Of a stretch of DNA of 64,000 bases, positions 22,665 to 36,088 are shown piece after piece (position 1 is the stretch's first letter; each line of letters begins with the position of its first letter). The DNA lies in the NCBI RefSeq assembly GCF_029227915.1, contig NC_079875.1:2976001-3040000 (forward strand), given 5' to 3'. Under the pieces are notes generated by a model, which was not told the DNA's origin, did no database searches, and saw nothing but the letters and a program-made list of their open reading frames with translations. A program made the translations under genes and the position numbers. Source of the DNA: Hydractinia symbiolongicarpus. Taxonomy: Eukaryota; Cnidaria; Hydrozoa; Anthoathecata; Hydractiniidae.

Positions 22665-25600
22665 CACAGTCAATCATTTCACTGTTAAAAGCGATGCAAC
22701 CTAGTAATATCAGAAACATATCGCTGAATTCATGTTGGTATAAATATGAGACGCAACCGTTTTAACTCAAACGGATTGATACCGTTAGAAAGTCATTGAA
22801 ATGTAGCTTTTGAAACTGTCTCTATTTCCTCAGTGCGCGCTAACGGCTAGGATTGGTCTCACAGTAAGAAATGACTTATTAATCTAAATTCTTAAATGAA
22901 GTGCTACTATTTATCTAAATTTTTAATTATAGCGTTACCACAGCGCCCAATTTAATCGCTGTGTTCCAGCAATCAAGTCTAATTAAGAAAATTTTTTATT
23001 TCTTGGAGTCTAATTGTGTCATTTATCTGATTTATAAGGTCAATGTCCGAAATCGATTCAATTAAGTCCCACAGTCAGTCGTTTCACGGTTAAAAGCGTT
23101 GCAACTTAGTAATGTCAGAAAAATATCGCTAAGTACATGATGCTACGAATATGTGAGGCAACCGTTGTTACTCAAGCGGACTGATACTGTCAGAAAGTCA
23201 ATGAAATATAGTTAATAAATCTGTCTCTATTTCTTCAGCGCGCACTAACGGCTAGGATTGGTCCCACAGTACAAATTGACTTAATTATCTAAATCTTTAA
23301 ACAAAGCACTTCCACAGCGCCCTGTGTAACTGCTCAGGTCAAGCAATTATGTCAAATTAAGAAGAATGTTATTTCGCGGAGTCCAATTGGCTCATTTATC
23401 ACATTTATAAGGTCAAAGTCCAAAACCTTTTCAATTAAGTCCCACAGTCAATCGTTTCACCCTTAAAAGCGATGCAACCTAGTAATATCAGAAACATATC
23501 GCTGAATACATGTTGTTACGAATATGTGACGCAACCGTTTTAACTCAAACGGACTGATAGCGATAGAAATTTATTGAAATGTAATTTTTGAAACTGTCTC
23601 TATTTCTACGCACGCGCTAACGGCTAGGATTGGTCCCACAGTACAAATTGACTTAATTATCAAAATTTTAAAACAAAGTGCTGCCACAGCGCGCTGTGTA
23701 ACTGTTGAGGTCAAGCAATCATGTCAAATTAAGAAGAATGTTATTTCTTGCAGTCCAATTGGCTCATTTATCACATTGATAAGGTGAAAGTTCAAAATCC
23801 TCTCAATTAAGCCCCACAGTCAATCGCTTCACTGTTAAAAGCGATGCAACCTAGCAATATCAGAAACATATCGCTTAATACTTGTTGGTACGAATATGTG
23901 ACGCAACCGTTGCAACTCAAACGGACTGATTCCGTTAGAAAGTCATTGAAATGTAGTTTTTGAATCTGTCCCTACTTCCTCGGCGCGTACTAACGGCTAG
24001 GATTGGTCCTACAGTAAGAAATTACTTATTTATCTAAATTTTTAAATAAAGCGCTACCACATTTCCCAGTGTAATCGCTGAGTTCCAGCATTCAATTCAA
24101 AATAAGAAGAATGTTACTTCTTGGCGTACACTTGCCCCATTTACCACATTCGCAAGGTCAATTTCCAAAATCAGTTAACTTAAGTCCCACAGTCAGTCGT
24201 TTCACGGTTAAAAGCGTTGCAATTTAGTAATGTCAGAAAAACATCGCTAAGTACATGTTGCTACGAATATGTGACGCAACCTTTGTCACTCAAACGGACT
24301 GATACCGTCAGAATGTCCATGAAATACAGTTTTTAGATCTGTCTCTATTTCTTTAGCGCACGCTAACGGCTAGGATTGGTCCCACAGTACAAATTGACTT
24401 AATTATTTAAATCTTTAAACAAAGCGCTGCCACAGCGCCCTGTGTAACTGTTGAGGTCAAGCAATCATGTCAACTTAAGACGAATGTTATTTCTTGGAGT
24501 CCAATTGGCTCATTTATCACATTGATAAGGTCAAAGTCCAAAATCTTTTCAATTAAGTCCCACAGTCAATCATTTCACTGTTAAAAGCGATGCAACCTAG
24601 TAATATCAGAAACATATCGCTGAATTCATGTTGGTATAAATATGAGACGCAACCGTTTTAACTCAAACGGATTGATACCGTTAGAAAGTCATTGAAATGT
24701 AGCTTTTGAAACTGTCTCTATTTCCTCAGTGCGCGCTAACGGCTAGGATTGGTCTCACAGTAAGAAATGACTTATTAAAATAAATTCTTAAATGAAGTGC
24801 TACTATTTATCTAAATTTTTAATTATAGCGTTACCACAGCGCCCAATTTAATCGCTGTGTTCCAGCAATCAAGTCTAATTAAGAAAATTTTTTATTTCTT
24901 GGAGTCTAATTGTGTCATTTATCTGATTTATAAGGTCAATGTCCGAAATCGATTCAATTAAGTCCCACAGTCAGTCGTTTCACGGTTAAAAGCGTTGCAA
25001 CTTAGTAATGTCAGAAAAATATCGCTAAGTACATGATGCTACGAATATATGAGGCAACCGTTGTTACTCAAACGGACTGATACCGTCAGAAAGTCAATGA
25101 AATATAGTTATTAAATCTGTCTCTATTTCTTCAGCGCGCACTAACGGCTAGGATTGGTCCCACAGTACAAATTGACTTAATTATCTAAATCTTTAAACAA
25201 AGCACTTCCACAGCGCCCTGTGTAACTGCTCAGGTCAAGCAATTATGTCAAATTAAGAAGAATGTTATTTCGCGGAGTCCAATTGGCTCATTTATCACAT
25301 TTATAAGGTCAAAGTCCAAAACCTTTTCAATTAAGTCCCACAGTCAATCGTTTCACCCTTAAAAGCGATGCAACCTAGTAATATCAGAAACATATCGCTG
25401 AATACATGTTGTTACGAATATGTGACGCAACCGTTTTAACTCAAACGGACTGATAGCGATAGAAATTTATTGAAATGTAATTTTTGAAACTGTCTCTATT
25501 TCTACGCACGCGCTAACGGCTAGGATTGGTCCCACAGTACAAATTGACTTAATTATCAAAATTTTTAAACAAAGCGCTGCCACAGCGCGCTGTGTAACTG

Positions 25601-26456
25601 TTGAGGTCAAGCAATCATGTCAAATTAAGAAGAATGTTATTTCTTGCAGTCCAATTGGCTCATTTATCACATTGATAAGGTGAAAGTCCAAAATCCTCTC
25701 AATTAAGCCCCACAGTCAATCGCTTCACTGTTAAAAGCGATGCAACCTAGCAATATCAGAAACATATCGCTTAATACTTGTTGGTACGAATATGTGACGC
25801 AACCGTTGCAACTCAAACGGACTGATTCCGTTAGAAAGTCATTGAAATGTAGTTTTTGAAACTGTCCCTACTTCCTCGGCGCGTACTAACGGCTAGGATT
25901 GGTCCTACAGTAAGAAATTACTTATTTATCTAAATTTTTAAATAAAGCGCTACCACATTTCCCAGTGTAATCGCTGAGTTCCAGCATTCAATTCAAAATA
26001 AGAAGAATGTTACTTCTTGGCGTACACTTGCCTCATTTACCACATTCGCAAGGTCAATGTCCAAAATCAGTTAACTTAAGTCCCACAGTCAGTCGTTTCA
26101 CGGTTAAAAGCGTTGCAACTTAGTAATGTCAGAAAAACATCGCTAAGTACATGTTGCTACGAATATGTGACGCAACCGTTGTCACTCAAACGGACTGATA
26201 CCGTCAGAATGTCCATGAAATATAGTTTTTAAATCTGTCTCTAATTCTTCAGCGTACACTAACGGCTAGGATTGGTCCCACAGTACAAATTGACTTAATT
26301 ATCTAAATCTTTAAACAAAGCGCTGCCACAGCGCCCTGTGTAACTGCTGAGGCCAAGCAATCATGGCAAATTAAGAAGAATGTTATTTCTTGGAGTCCAA
26401 TTGGCTCATTTATCACTTTCATAAGGTCAAAGTCCAAATTCTTTTCAATGAAGTCC
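22665..26456 (+). repeat. Two tandem copies of the five-unit L-S-S-S-S block (1,896 bp)
   Basis: Starts 22665 (L), 23070, 23443, 23815, 24188 are followed by 24561 (L), 24966, 25339, 25711, 26084. The offset is 1,896 bp. Shared rare forms include TTATTTCGCGGAG near 23,370 and 25,268, TGTCCGAAATCGATTC near 23,044 and 24,940, and CGGCGCGTAC near 23,978 and 25,877. Agreement fades near 26,218, where one copy has GAAATACAGTTTTTAG and the other GAAATATAGTTTTTAA. The first copy overlaps block D and corresponds to 8,756-10,651. Confidence 0.85.
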
Positions 26457-29262
26457 CACAGGCAATCGTTTCACTGTTAAAAGCGATGCAACCTAGCAAT
26501 ATCAAAAACATATCGCTGAATTCATGTTGGTACGAATATGAGTCACAACCTTTGCAACTCAAACGGACTGATACCGTTAGAAAGTCATTGAAATGTAGCT
26601 TTTGAAACTGTCTCTATTTCGTCAGTGCGCGCTAACGGCTAGGATTGGTATCACAGTAAGCAATGACTTATTAATCTAAATTCTTAAATGAAGTGCTACT
26701 ATTTTTCTAAATTTTTAATTATAGCGCTACCACAGCGCCCAATTTAATCGCTGAGTTCCAGCAATCAAGTCAAATTAAGAAGAATTTTATTTCTTTGAGT
26801 CCAATTGTGTCATTCATCTCATTTATAAGGTCAATGTCCAAAATCAGTTAACTTAAGTCCCACAGTCAGTCGTTTCACGGTTAAAAGCGTTGCAACTTAG
26901 TAATGTCAGAAAAATATCGCTAAGTACATGTTGCTACGAATATGTGACGCAACCGTTGTCACTCAAACGGACTGATACCGTCAGAATGTCCATGAAATAT
27001 AGTTTTTAAATCTGTCTCTAATTCTTCAGCGCGCACTAACGGCTAGGATTGGTCCCACAGTACAAATTGACTTAATTATCTAAATCTTTAAACAAAGCGC
27101 TTCCACAGTGCCCTGTGTAACTGCTGAGGTCAAGAAATCATGTCAAATTAAGAAGAATGTTATTTCTCGGAGTCCAATTTGCTCATTTAGCACATTCATA
27201 AGGTCAAAGTCCAAAATCTTTTCAATTAAGTCCCACAGTCAATCGTTACACTCTTAAAAGCGATGCAACCTAGTAATATCAGAAACATATCGCTGAATGC
27301 ATGTTGGTACGAATATGTGACACAACCGTTGCAACTCAAACGGACTAATACCGTTAGAAAGTCATTGAAATATAGTTTTTGAAACTGTCTCTATTTCCTC
27401 AGCGTGCGCTATCGGCTAGGGTTGGTCCCACAGTAACAAATGACTTACTTATCTAAAATTTTAAAGGAAACGCTACCACAGCACCCAGTGTAACAGCTGA
27501 GTTCTAGCAATCATGTCAAATTAAGAAGAATGTTATTTTTTGAAGTCCAATTGTATCATTTATCTCATTTATAAAGTCAAACTCCAAAATCAGTTCAACT
27601 AAGTCTCACAGTCAATCTTTTCACTGTTAAAAGCGATGCAAGCTAGTAATGTCAGAAAAATATCGCAAAATACATGTTGGTACGAATATGTGACACAACC
27701 GTGGTAACTCAAACGGACTGATACCGTTAGAAAGTCATTGAAATGTTTTTTTTGAAACTGTCTCTATTTCTTTAGCGCGCGCAAAGGTCTAGGATTGGTC
27801 ACACAGTAAAAAATGACTTAATTATCTAAATTTTTGAATGAAACGCTGCCACAGAACTCAATGAAAGGTAGTTTTGGAAACTGTCTCTATTTTATCAGCG
27901 TGCGCTAACGGCTAGGTTTGGTCCCACAGAAACAAATGACTTACTTATCTAAAATTTTAAATGAAACGCCATCACAGCGCCCTGTGTAATCGCTGAGTTC
28001 TAGCAATCATGTCAAATTAAGAAGAATGTTATTTTTTGAATCCAATTGTGTCAATTATCTCATTTATAAAGTCAAACTCCAAAATCAGTTCAACTAAGTC
28101 TCACAGTCAATCTTTTCACTGTTAAAAGCGATGCAAGCTAGTAATGTCAGAAAAATATCGCAAAATACATGTTGGTACGAATATGTAACACAACCGTGGT
28201 AACTCAAACGGACTGATACCGTTACAAAGTCATTGAAATGTAGTTTTTGAAACTGTCTCTATTTCTTTAGCGCGCGCGTAGGTCTAGGATTGGTCACACA
28301 GTAAAAAATGACTTAATTATCTAAGTTTTTGAATGAAACGTTACCACAGAGCCCAGTGTAATCGCTGGGTTCCAACATTCAAGTCAAATTACGAAGAATG
28401 TTATTTCTTGGAGTACAATAGCCTCATTTATCACATTCATAAGGTCAAAGTCCAGAATCGGTTCAATTAAGTTCCACAGTCAATCGTTTCACTGTTAAAA
28501 GCGATGCAACCTAGTAATATCAGAAACATATCGCTGAATTCATGTTGGTACCAATATGAGACACAACCGTTTCAACTTAAACGGACTGATACCGTTAGAA
28601 AGTCATTGAAATGTAGCTTTTGAAACTGTCTCTATTTCCTCAGTGCGCGCTAACGGCTAGGATTGGTCTCACAGTAAGAAATGACTTATTAATCTAAATT
28701 CTTAAATGAAGTGCTACTATTTATCTAAATTTTTAATTATAGCGCTACCACAGCGCCCAATTTAATCGCTGAGTTCCAGCAATCAAGTCAAATTAAGAAG
28801 AATTTTATTTCTTGGAGTCCAATTGTGTCATTTATCTCATTTATAAGGTCAATGTCCAAAATCAGTTCAATTAAGTCCCACAGTCAGTCGTTTCACGGTT
28901 AAAAGCGCTGCCACTTAGTAATGTCAGAAAAATATCGCTAAGTACATGTTGCTACGAATATGTGACGCAACCGTTGTTTCTCAAACGGACTGATACCGTC
29001 AGAAAGTCCATGAAATATAGTTTTTAAATCTGTCTCTATTTCTTTAGCGCGCAATAACGGCTAGGATTGGTCCCACGGTACAAATTGACTTAATGATCTA
29101 AATCTTTAAACAAAGCGCTTCCACAGCGCCCTGTGTAACTGCTGAGGTCAAGCAATCATGTCAAATTAAGAAGAATGTTATTTCTCGGAGTCCAATTGGC
29201 TCATTTATCACATTCATAAGGTCAAAGTCCAAAATCTTTTCAATTAAGTCCCACAGTCAATC
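26457..29262 (+). repeat. Diverged units with S-S-XL-S-L five-unit block (2,018 bp)
   Basis: Unit starts are 26457 (L), 26861, 27234, 27607 (XL), 28102, 28475 (L), 28879 and 29252. This is the transition between the left and right halves of the window: it shares XL and L tags with the left half but carries right-half variants such as CAAAATACATG, ACAACCGTGG and GTACAATAGCC. The block 26,861-28,878 recurs at 46,990-49,006 (offset 20,128) and, with one extra unit, at 49,007-51,397. A point change giving ATGG near 26,390 opens the longest frame in the window (71 codons), which I take as chance. Confidence 0.8.
27607..28101 (+). repeat. XL monomer (495 bp), diverged form
   Basis: This unit carries the same partial duplication, joined after CTGCCACAG to AACTCAATGAAAGG. 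It differs from the left-half copies at many positions (AACTCAATG rather than AAGTCAATG at the junction, TTTATCAGCGTGCG after it). The shared junction shows a single origin, and the differences show an older split than among the left-half copies. It is the third unit of an S-S-XL-S-L block. Confidence 0.85.
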
Positions 29263-32200
29263 GTTTCACTCTTAAAAGCGATGCAACCTAGTAATATCAG
29301 AAACATATCGCTGAATACATGTTGGTACGAATATGTGACGCAACCGTTGCAACTCAAACGGATTGACACCGTTAGAAAGTCATTGAAATGTAGTTTTTGA
29401 AACTGTCTCTATTTCGTCAGCGTGCGCTATCGGCTAGGGTTGGTCCCACAGTAACAATTGACTTACTTATCTAAAATTTTAAAGGAAACGCTTCCACAGC
29501 ACCCAGTGTAATCGCTGAGTTCTAGCAATCATGTCAAATTAAAAAGAATGTTATTTTTTGAAGTCCAATTGTGTCATTTATCTCATTTATAAAGTCAAAC
29601 TCTAAAATCAGTTCAACTAAATCTCACAGTCAATCTTTTCACTGTTAAAAGCGATGCAAGCTAGTAATGTCAGAAAAATATCGCAAAATACATGTTGGTA
29701 CGAATATGTGACACAACCGTGGTAACTCAAACGGACTGATACCGTTAGAAAGTCATTGAAATGTAGTTTTTGAAACTGTCTCTATTTCTTTAGCGCGCGC
29801 AAAGGTCTAGGATTGGTCACACAGTAAAAAATGACTTAATTATCTAAGTTTTTGAATGAAACGCTACCACAGAGCCCAGTGTAATCGCTGAGTTCCAGCA
29901 TTCAATTCAAATAAAGAAGAATGTTATTTATTGGAGTACAATAGCCTCATTTATCACATTCATAAGGTCAAAGTCCAGAATCGGTTCAATTAAGTCCCAC
30001 TGTCAATCGTTTCACTGTTAAAAGCGATGCAACCTAGTAATATCAGAAACATATCGCTAAATTCATGTTGGTACGAATATGAGACGCAACCGTTGCAACT
30101 CAAACGGACTGATACCGTTAGAAAGTCATTGAAATGTAGCTTTTAAAATTGTCTCTATTTCTTCAGTGTGCGCTAACGGCTAGGATTGGTCTCACAGTAA
30201 GAAATGACTTATTAATCTAAATTCTTAAATGAAGTGCTACTATTTATCTAAATTTTTAATTATAGCGCTACCACAGCGCCCAATTTAATCGCTGAGTTCC
30301 AGCAATTAAGTCAAACTAAGAAGAATTTTATTTGTTGGAGTCCAATTGTGTCATCTATCTCATTTATAAGGTCAATGTCCAAAATCAGTTCAATTAAGTC
30401 CCACAGTCAATTGTTTCACGGTTAAAAGCGTTGCAACTTAGTATTGTCAAAAAAATATCGCTAAATACATGTTGGTACGAATATGTGACGCAACCGTTGT
30501 TACTCAAACGGACTGATACCGTTAGAAAGTCCATGAAATATAGTTTTTAAATCTGTCTCTATTTCTTCAGCGCGCGCTAAGGGTTAGGATTGGTCCCACA
30601 GTAACAAATGACTTACTTATCTAAAATTTTAAATGAAACGCTACCACAGCACCCAGTGTAATTGCTGAGTTTTAGCAATCAAGTCAAATTGAGAAGAATG
30701 TTTTTTCTTGGAGTACAATAGCCTCACTTCTCACATTCATAAGGTCAAAGTCCAGAATCGGTTCAATTAAGTCCCACAGTCAATCGTTTCACTGTTAAAA
30801 GCGATGCAAGCTAGTAATGTCAGAAAAATATCGCTAAATACATGTTGGTACGAATATGAGACGCAACCGTTGCAACTCAAACGGACTGATACCGTTAGAA
30901 AGTCATTGAAATGTAGCTTTTGAAACTGTCTCTATTTCCTCAGTGCGCGCTAACGGCTAGGCTTGGTCTCACAGTAAGAAATGACTTATTAATCTAAATT
31001 CTTAAATGAAGTGCTACTATTTATCTAAATTTTTAATTATAGCGCTACCACAGCGCCCAATTTAATCGCTGAGTTCCAGCAATCAAGTCAAACTGAGAAG
31101 AATTTTATTTGTTGGAGTCCAATTGTGTCATTTATCTCATTTATAAGGTCAATGTCCAAAATCAGTTCAATTAAGTCCCACAGTCAGTCGTTTCACGGTT
31201 AAAAGCGTTGCAACTTAGTAATGTCAGAAAAATATCGCTAAGTACATGTTGCTACGAATATGTGACGCAACCGTTGTTACTCAAACGGACTGATACCGTC
31301 AGAAAGTCCATGAACTATAGTTTTTAAATCTGTCTCTATTTTTTCAGCGCGCAATAACGGCTAGGATTGGTCCCACAGTACAAATTGACTTAATTATCTA
31401 AATCTTTAAACAAAGCGTTTCCACAGCGCCCTGTGTAACTGCTGAGGTCAAGCAATCATGTCAAATTATGTAGAATGTTATTTCTCGGAGTCCAATTGGC
31501 TCATTTCACACATTCATAAGGTCAAAGTCCATATTCTTTTCAATTAAGTCCCACAGTCAATGGTTTCACTCTTAAAAGCGATGCAACCTAGTAATATCAG
31601 AAACATATCGCTGAATACATGTTGGTACGAATATGTGACGCAACCGTTGCAACTCAAACGGATTGACACCGTTAGAAAGTCATTGAAATGTAGTTTTTGA
31701 AACTGTCTCTATTTCGTCAGCGTGCGCTATCGGCTAGGGTTGGTCCCACAGTAACAATTGACTTACTTATCTAAAATTTTAAAGGAAACGCTTCCACAGC
31801 ACCCAGTGTAATCGCTGAGTTCTAGCAATCATGTCAAATTAAAAAGAATGTTATTTTTTGAAGTCCAATTGTGTCATTTATCTCATTTATAAAGTCAAAC
31901 TCTAAAATCAGTTCAACTAAATCTCACAGTCAATCTTTTCACTGTTAAAAGCGATGCAAGCTAGTAATGTCAGAAAAATATCGCAAAATACATGTTGGTA
32001 CGAATATGTGACACAACCGTGGTAACTCAAACGGACTGATACCGTTAGAAAGTCATTGAAATGTAGTTTTTGAAACTGTCTCTATTTCTTTAGCGCGCGC
32101 AAAGGTCTAGGATTGGTCACACAGTAAAAAATGACTTAATTATCTAAGTTTTTGAATGAAACGCTACCACAGAGCCCAGTGTAATCGCTGAGTTCCAGCA

Positions 32201-33917
32201 TTCAATTCAAATAAAGAAGAATGTTATTTATTGGAGTACAATAGCCTCATTTATCACATTCATAAGGTCAAAGTCCAGAATCGGTTCAATTAAGTCCCAC
32301 TGTCAATCGTTTCACTGTTAAAAGCGATGCAACCTAGTAATATCAGAAACATATCGCTAAATTCATGTTGGTACGAATATGAGACGCAACCGTTGCAACT
32401 CAAACGGACTGATACCGTTAGAAAGTCATTGAAATGTAGCTTTTAAAATTGTCTCTATTTCTTCAGTGTGCGCTAACGGCTAGGATTGGTCTCACAGTAA
32501 GAAATGACTTATTAATCTAAATTCTTAAATGAAGTGCTACTATTTATCTAAATTTTTAATTATAGCGCTACCACAGCGCCCAATTTAATCGCTGAGTTCC
32601 AGCAATTAAGTCAAACTAAGAAGAATTTTATTTGTTGGAGTCCAATTGTGTCATCTATCTCATTTATAAGGTCAATGTCCAAAATCAGTTCAATTAAGTC
32701 CCACAGTCAATTGTTTCACGGTTAAAAGCGTTGCAACTTAGTATTGTCAAAAAAATATCGCTAAATACATGTTGGTACGAATATGTGACGCAACCGTTGT
32801 TACTCAAACGGACTGATACCGTTAGAAAGTCCATGAAATATAGTTTTTAAATCTGTCTCTATTTCTTCAGCGCGCGCTAAGGGTTAGGATTGGTCCCACA
32901 GTAACAAATGACTTACTTATCTAAAATTTTAAATGAAACGCTACCACAGCACCCAGTGTAATTGCTGAGTTTTAGCAATCAAGTCAAATTGAGAAGAATG
33001 TTTTTTCTTGGAGTACAATAGCCTCACTTCTCACATTCATAAGGTCAAAGTCCAGAATCGGTTCAATTAAGTCCCACAGTCAATCGTTTCACTGTTAAAA
33101 GCGATGCAAGCTAGTAATGTCAGAAAAATATCGCTAAATACATGTTGGTACGAATATGAGACGCAACCGTTGCAACTCAAACGGACTGATACCGTTAGAA
33201 AGTCATTGAAATGTAGCTTTTGAAACTGTCTCTATTTCCTCAGTGCGCGCTAACGGCTAGGCTTGGTCTCACAGTAAGAAATGACTTATTAATCTAAATT
33301 CTTAAATGAAGTGCTACTATTTATCTAAATTTTTAATTATAGCGCTACCACAGCGCCCAATTTAATCGCTGAGTTCCAGCAATCAAGTCAAACTGAGAAG
33401 AATTTTATTTGTTGGAGTCCAATTGTGTCATTTATCTCATTTATAAGGTCAATGTCCAAAATCAGTTCAATTAAGTCCCACAGTCAGTCGTTTCACGGTT
33501 AAAAGCGTTGCAACTTAGTAATGTCAGAAAAATATCGCTAAGTACATGTTGCTACGAATATGTGACGCAACCGTTGTTACTCAAACGGACTGATACCGTC
33601 AGAAAGTCCATGAACTATAGTTTTTAAATCTGTCTCTATTTTTTCAGCGCGCAATAACGGCTAGGATTGGTCCCACAGTACAAATTGACTTAATTATCTA
33701 AATCTTTAAACAAAGCGTTTCCACAGCGCCCTGTGTAACTGCTGAGGTCAAGCAATCATGTCAAATTATGTAGAATGTTATTTCTCGGAGTCCAATTGGC
33801 TCATTTCACACATTCATAAGGTCAAAGTCCATATTCTTTTCAATTAAGTCCCACAGTCAATGGTTTCACTCTTAAAAGCGATGCAACCTAGTAATATCAG
33901 AAACATATCGCTGAATA
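29263..33917 (+). repeat. Two tandem copies of a six-unit higher-order repeat (2,300 bp)
   Basis: Unit starts are 29252, 29625, 29998 (L), 30402, 30775 (L), 31179, then 31552, 31925, 32298 (L), 32702, 33075 (L), 33479 and 33852. The pattern S-S-L-S-L-S is 2,300 bp. I compared many lines across the two copies and saw no difference between 29,263-31,617 and 31,563-33,917, including rare forms such as GTATTGTCAAAAAAATATCG and AAATTATGTAGAATG. The match starts after a G/C difference at 29,262 against 31,562 and stops at 33,918 (ATACAAGTTGG against ATACATGTTGG). This is among the youngest events in the window, or an assembly duplication. Confidence 0.88.
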
Positions 33918-35507
33918 CAAGTTGGTACGCATATGTGACGCAACCGTTGCAACTCAAACGCACTGATACCGTTAGAAAGTCATTGAAATGCAGTTTTTGA
34001 AACTGTTTCTATTTCCTCAGCGTGCGCTATCGGCTAGGGTTGGTCCCACAGTAACAAATGACTTACTTATCTAAAATTTTAAAGGAAACGCTACAACAGC
34101 ACCCAGTGTAATCACTGAATTCTAGCAATCATGTCAAATTAAGAAGAATGTTATTTTTAGAGTCCAATTGTGTCAATTATCTCATTTATAAATTCAAACT
34201 CCAAAATCAGTTCAACTAAGTCTCACAGTCAATCTTTTCACTGTTAAAAGCGATGCAAGCTAGTAATGTCAGAAAAATATCGCAAAATACATGTTGGTAC
34301 GAATATGTGACACAACCGTGGTAACTCAAACGGACTGATACCGTTAGAAAGTCATTGAAATGTAGTTTTTGAAACTGTCTCTATTTCTTTAGCGCGCGGA
34401 AAGGTCTAGGATTGGTCACACAGTAAAAAATGACTTAATTATCTAAATTTTTGAATGAAACGCTACCACAGAGCCCAGTGTAATCGCTGAGTTCCCGCAT
34501 TCAAGTCAAATTAAGAAGAATGTTATTTCTGGGAGTACAATAGCCTCATTTATCACATTCATAAGGTCAAAGTCCAGAATCGGTTCAATTAAGTCCCACA
34601 GTCAATCGATTCACTGTTAAAAGCGATGCAAGCTAGTAATGTCAGAAAAATATCGCTAAATACATCTTGGTACGAATATGAGATGCAAACGTTGTACCTG
34701 AAACGGACTGATACCTTTAGAAATCCAATGAAATGGAGTTTATGTAACTGTCTCTCTTTCCCCAGCGCGCGTTAACGGCTAGGATTGGTCCCACAATAAA
34801 GAAAGACTTATTTATCTAAGTTTTTAAATAAAGCGCTCACATAGCGCCCAGTGTAATCGCTGAGTTCCAGCAATTAAGTCAAGTTAAGAATAGTGTTATT
34901 TTTTGGAGTCCAATTGTGTCATTTATTACATTAATAAGGTGAAAGTCCAAAATCAGTTCAATTAAGTCCCACAGTCTATCGTTTCATGGTTAAAAGCGTT
35001 GCAGCCTAGTAATGTCAGAAAAATATCGCTAAATACTTGTTGGTACCAAAATGTGACGCAACCGTTGAAACTCAAACGGACTGATACAGTTAGAAAGTCA
35101 ATGAAATGTGGATTTGGAGACTGTCTCTATTTTATCAGCGTGCGCTAACGGCTAGGTTTGGTCCCACAGAAACAAATGACTTACTTATCTAAAATTTTAA
35201 ATGAAACGCCACCACAGCGCCCAGCGTAATCGCTGAGTTCTCGCAATCAAGTCAAATTAAGAAGAATGTTATTTTTTGGAGTCCAATTGTGTCATTTATC
35301 TCATTTATTAGGTCAATGTCCAAAATCAGTTCAATTAAGTCTCACAGTCAATCGGTTCACGGTTAAAAGCGTTGCAGCCAAGTAATGTCAGAAAAGTATC
35401 GCTAAATACATGTTGGTACGAACATGTGACGCAACTGTTGTTACTCAAACGGACTGATACCGTTAGAAAGTCCATGAAATACAGTTTTTAAATCTGTCTC
35501 TATTTCT

Positions 35508-35521
35508 TTAGCGCGCGCTAA
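35508..35521. repeat. 14-bp alternating GC palindrome TTAGCGCGCGCTAA
   Basis: This is a perfect palindrome with an eight-base run of alternating G and C, a pattern that can adopt Z-DNA or extrude as a cruciform under torsion. The core AGCGCGCGCT recurs in many units, with the full 14 bp again at 37,744-37,757. Units in other families have one or two changes (GCGTGCGC, GCGCGCAA). It sits about 70 bp upstream of the GCGCTG-CCA-CAGCGC dyad. Confidence 0.8.
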
Positions 35522-36088
35522 CGGCTAGGATTGGTCCCACAGTACAAATTGACTTTATTATCTAAATATTTAAACAAAGCGCTTCCACAGCGCCCTGTGT
35601 AACTGCTGAGGTCAAGCAATCATGTCGAATTAAGAAGAATGTCATTTCTTGGAGTCCAATTGGCTCATTTATCACATTCATAAGGTCAAAGTCCAAAATC
35701 TTTTCAATTAAGTCCCACAGTCAATCGTTTCACTGTTAAAAGCGAGGAAACCTAGTAATATCAGAAACAAATGGCTGAATACATGTTGGTACGAATATGT
35801 GACGCAACCGTTGCAACTCAAACGAACTGATACCGTTAGAAAGTCATTGAAATGTAGCTTTTGAAACTGTCTCTATTTCCTTAGCGCGCGCAAAGGTCTA
35901 GGATTGGTCACACAGTACAAATTGACTTAATTATCTAAATATTTTAACAAAGCGCTGTCACAGCGCCCTGTGTAACTGCTGAGGTCAAGTAATCATGTAA
36001 AATTAAGAAGAATGTTATTTCTTGGAGTCCAATTGGCTCATTTATCACATTCATAAGGTCAAAGTTCAAAATCTTTTCAATTAAGTCC

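Larger units (their letters stand above)
19245..24321 (+). repeat. Segmental copy D: 3,441-~4,900 joined to ~6,830-10,412
   Basis: Unit starts are 19542, 19917 (XL), 20413 (L), 20818, 21191 (short), 21547, 21920, 22292, 22665 (L), 23070, 23443, 23815 and 24188. The first 1.3 kb match copy A at an offset of 15,804. After the L unit at 20,413 the offset becomes 13,909, so the five units 5,014-6,908 of copy A are absent. The switch lies between 20,487 (GGTGCGAAT, first-copy tag) and 20,736 (GAAAATTTTTT, second-copy tag). The short unit with its hairpin is included, at 21,191. Confidence 0.85.

Noticed and set aside
24775-24790. Separate junction at the end of the match between copy D and 10,860
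   Set aside because: The break belongs to the 10,860 side, where copy B begins; 24,775 continues normally into the L unit, so it is not an independent junction.
26390-26605. 71-codon open frame, the longest in the window
   Set aside because: It spans the junction of two satellite units in the same frame as the other spurious ORFs and is closed in sister units. No signal for translation and no recognisable domain.
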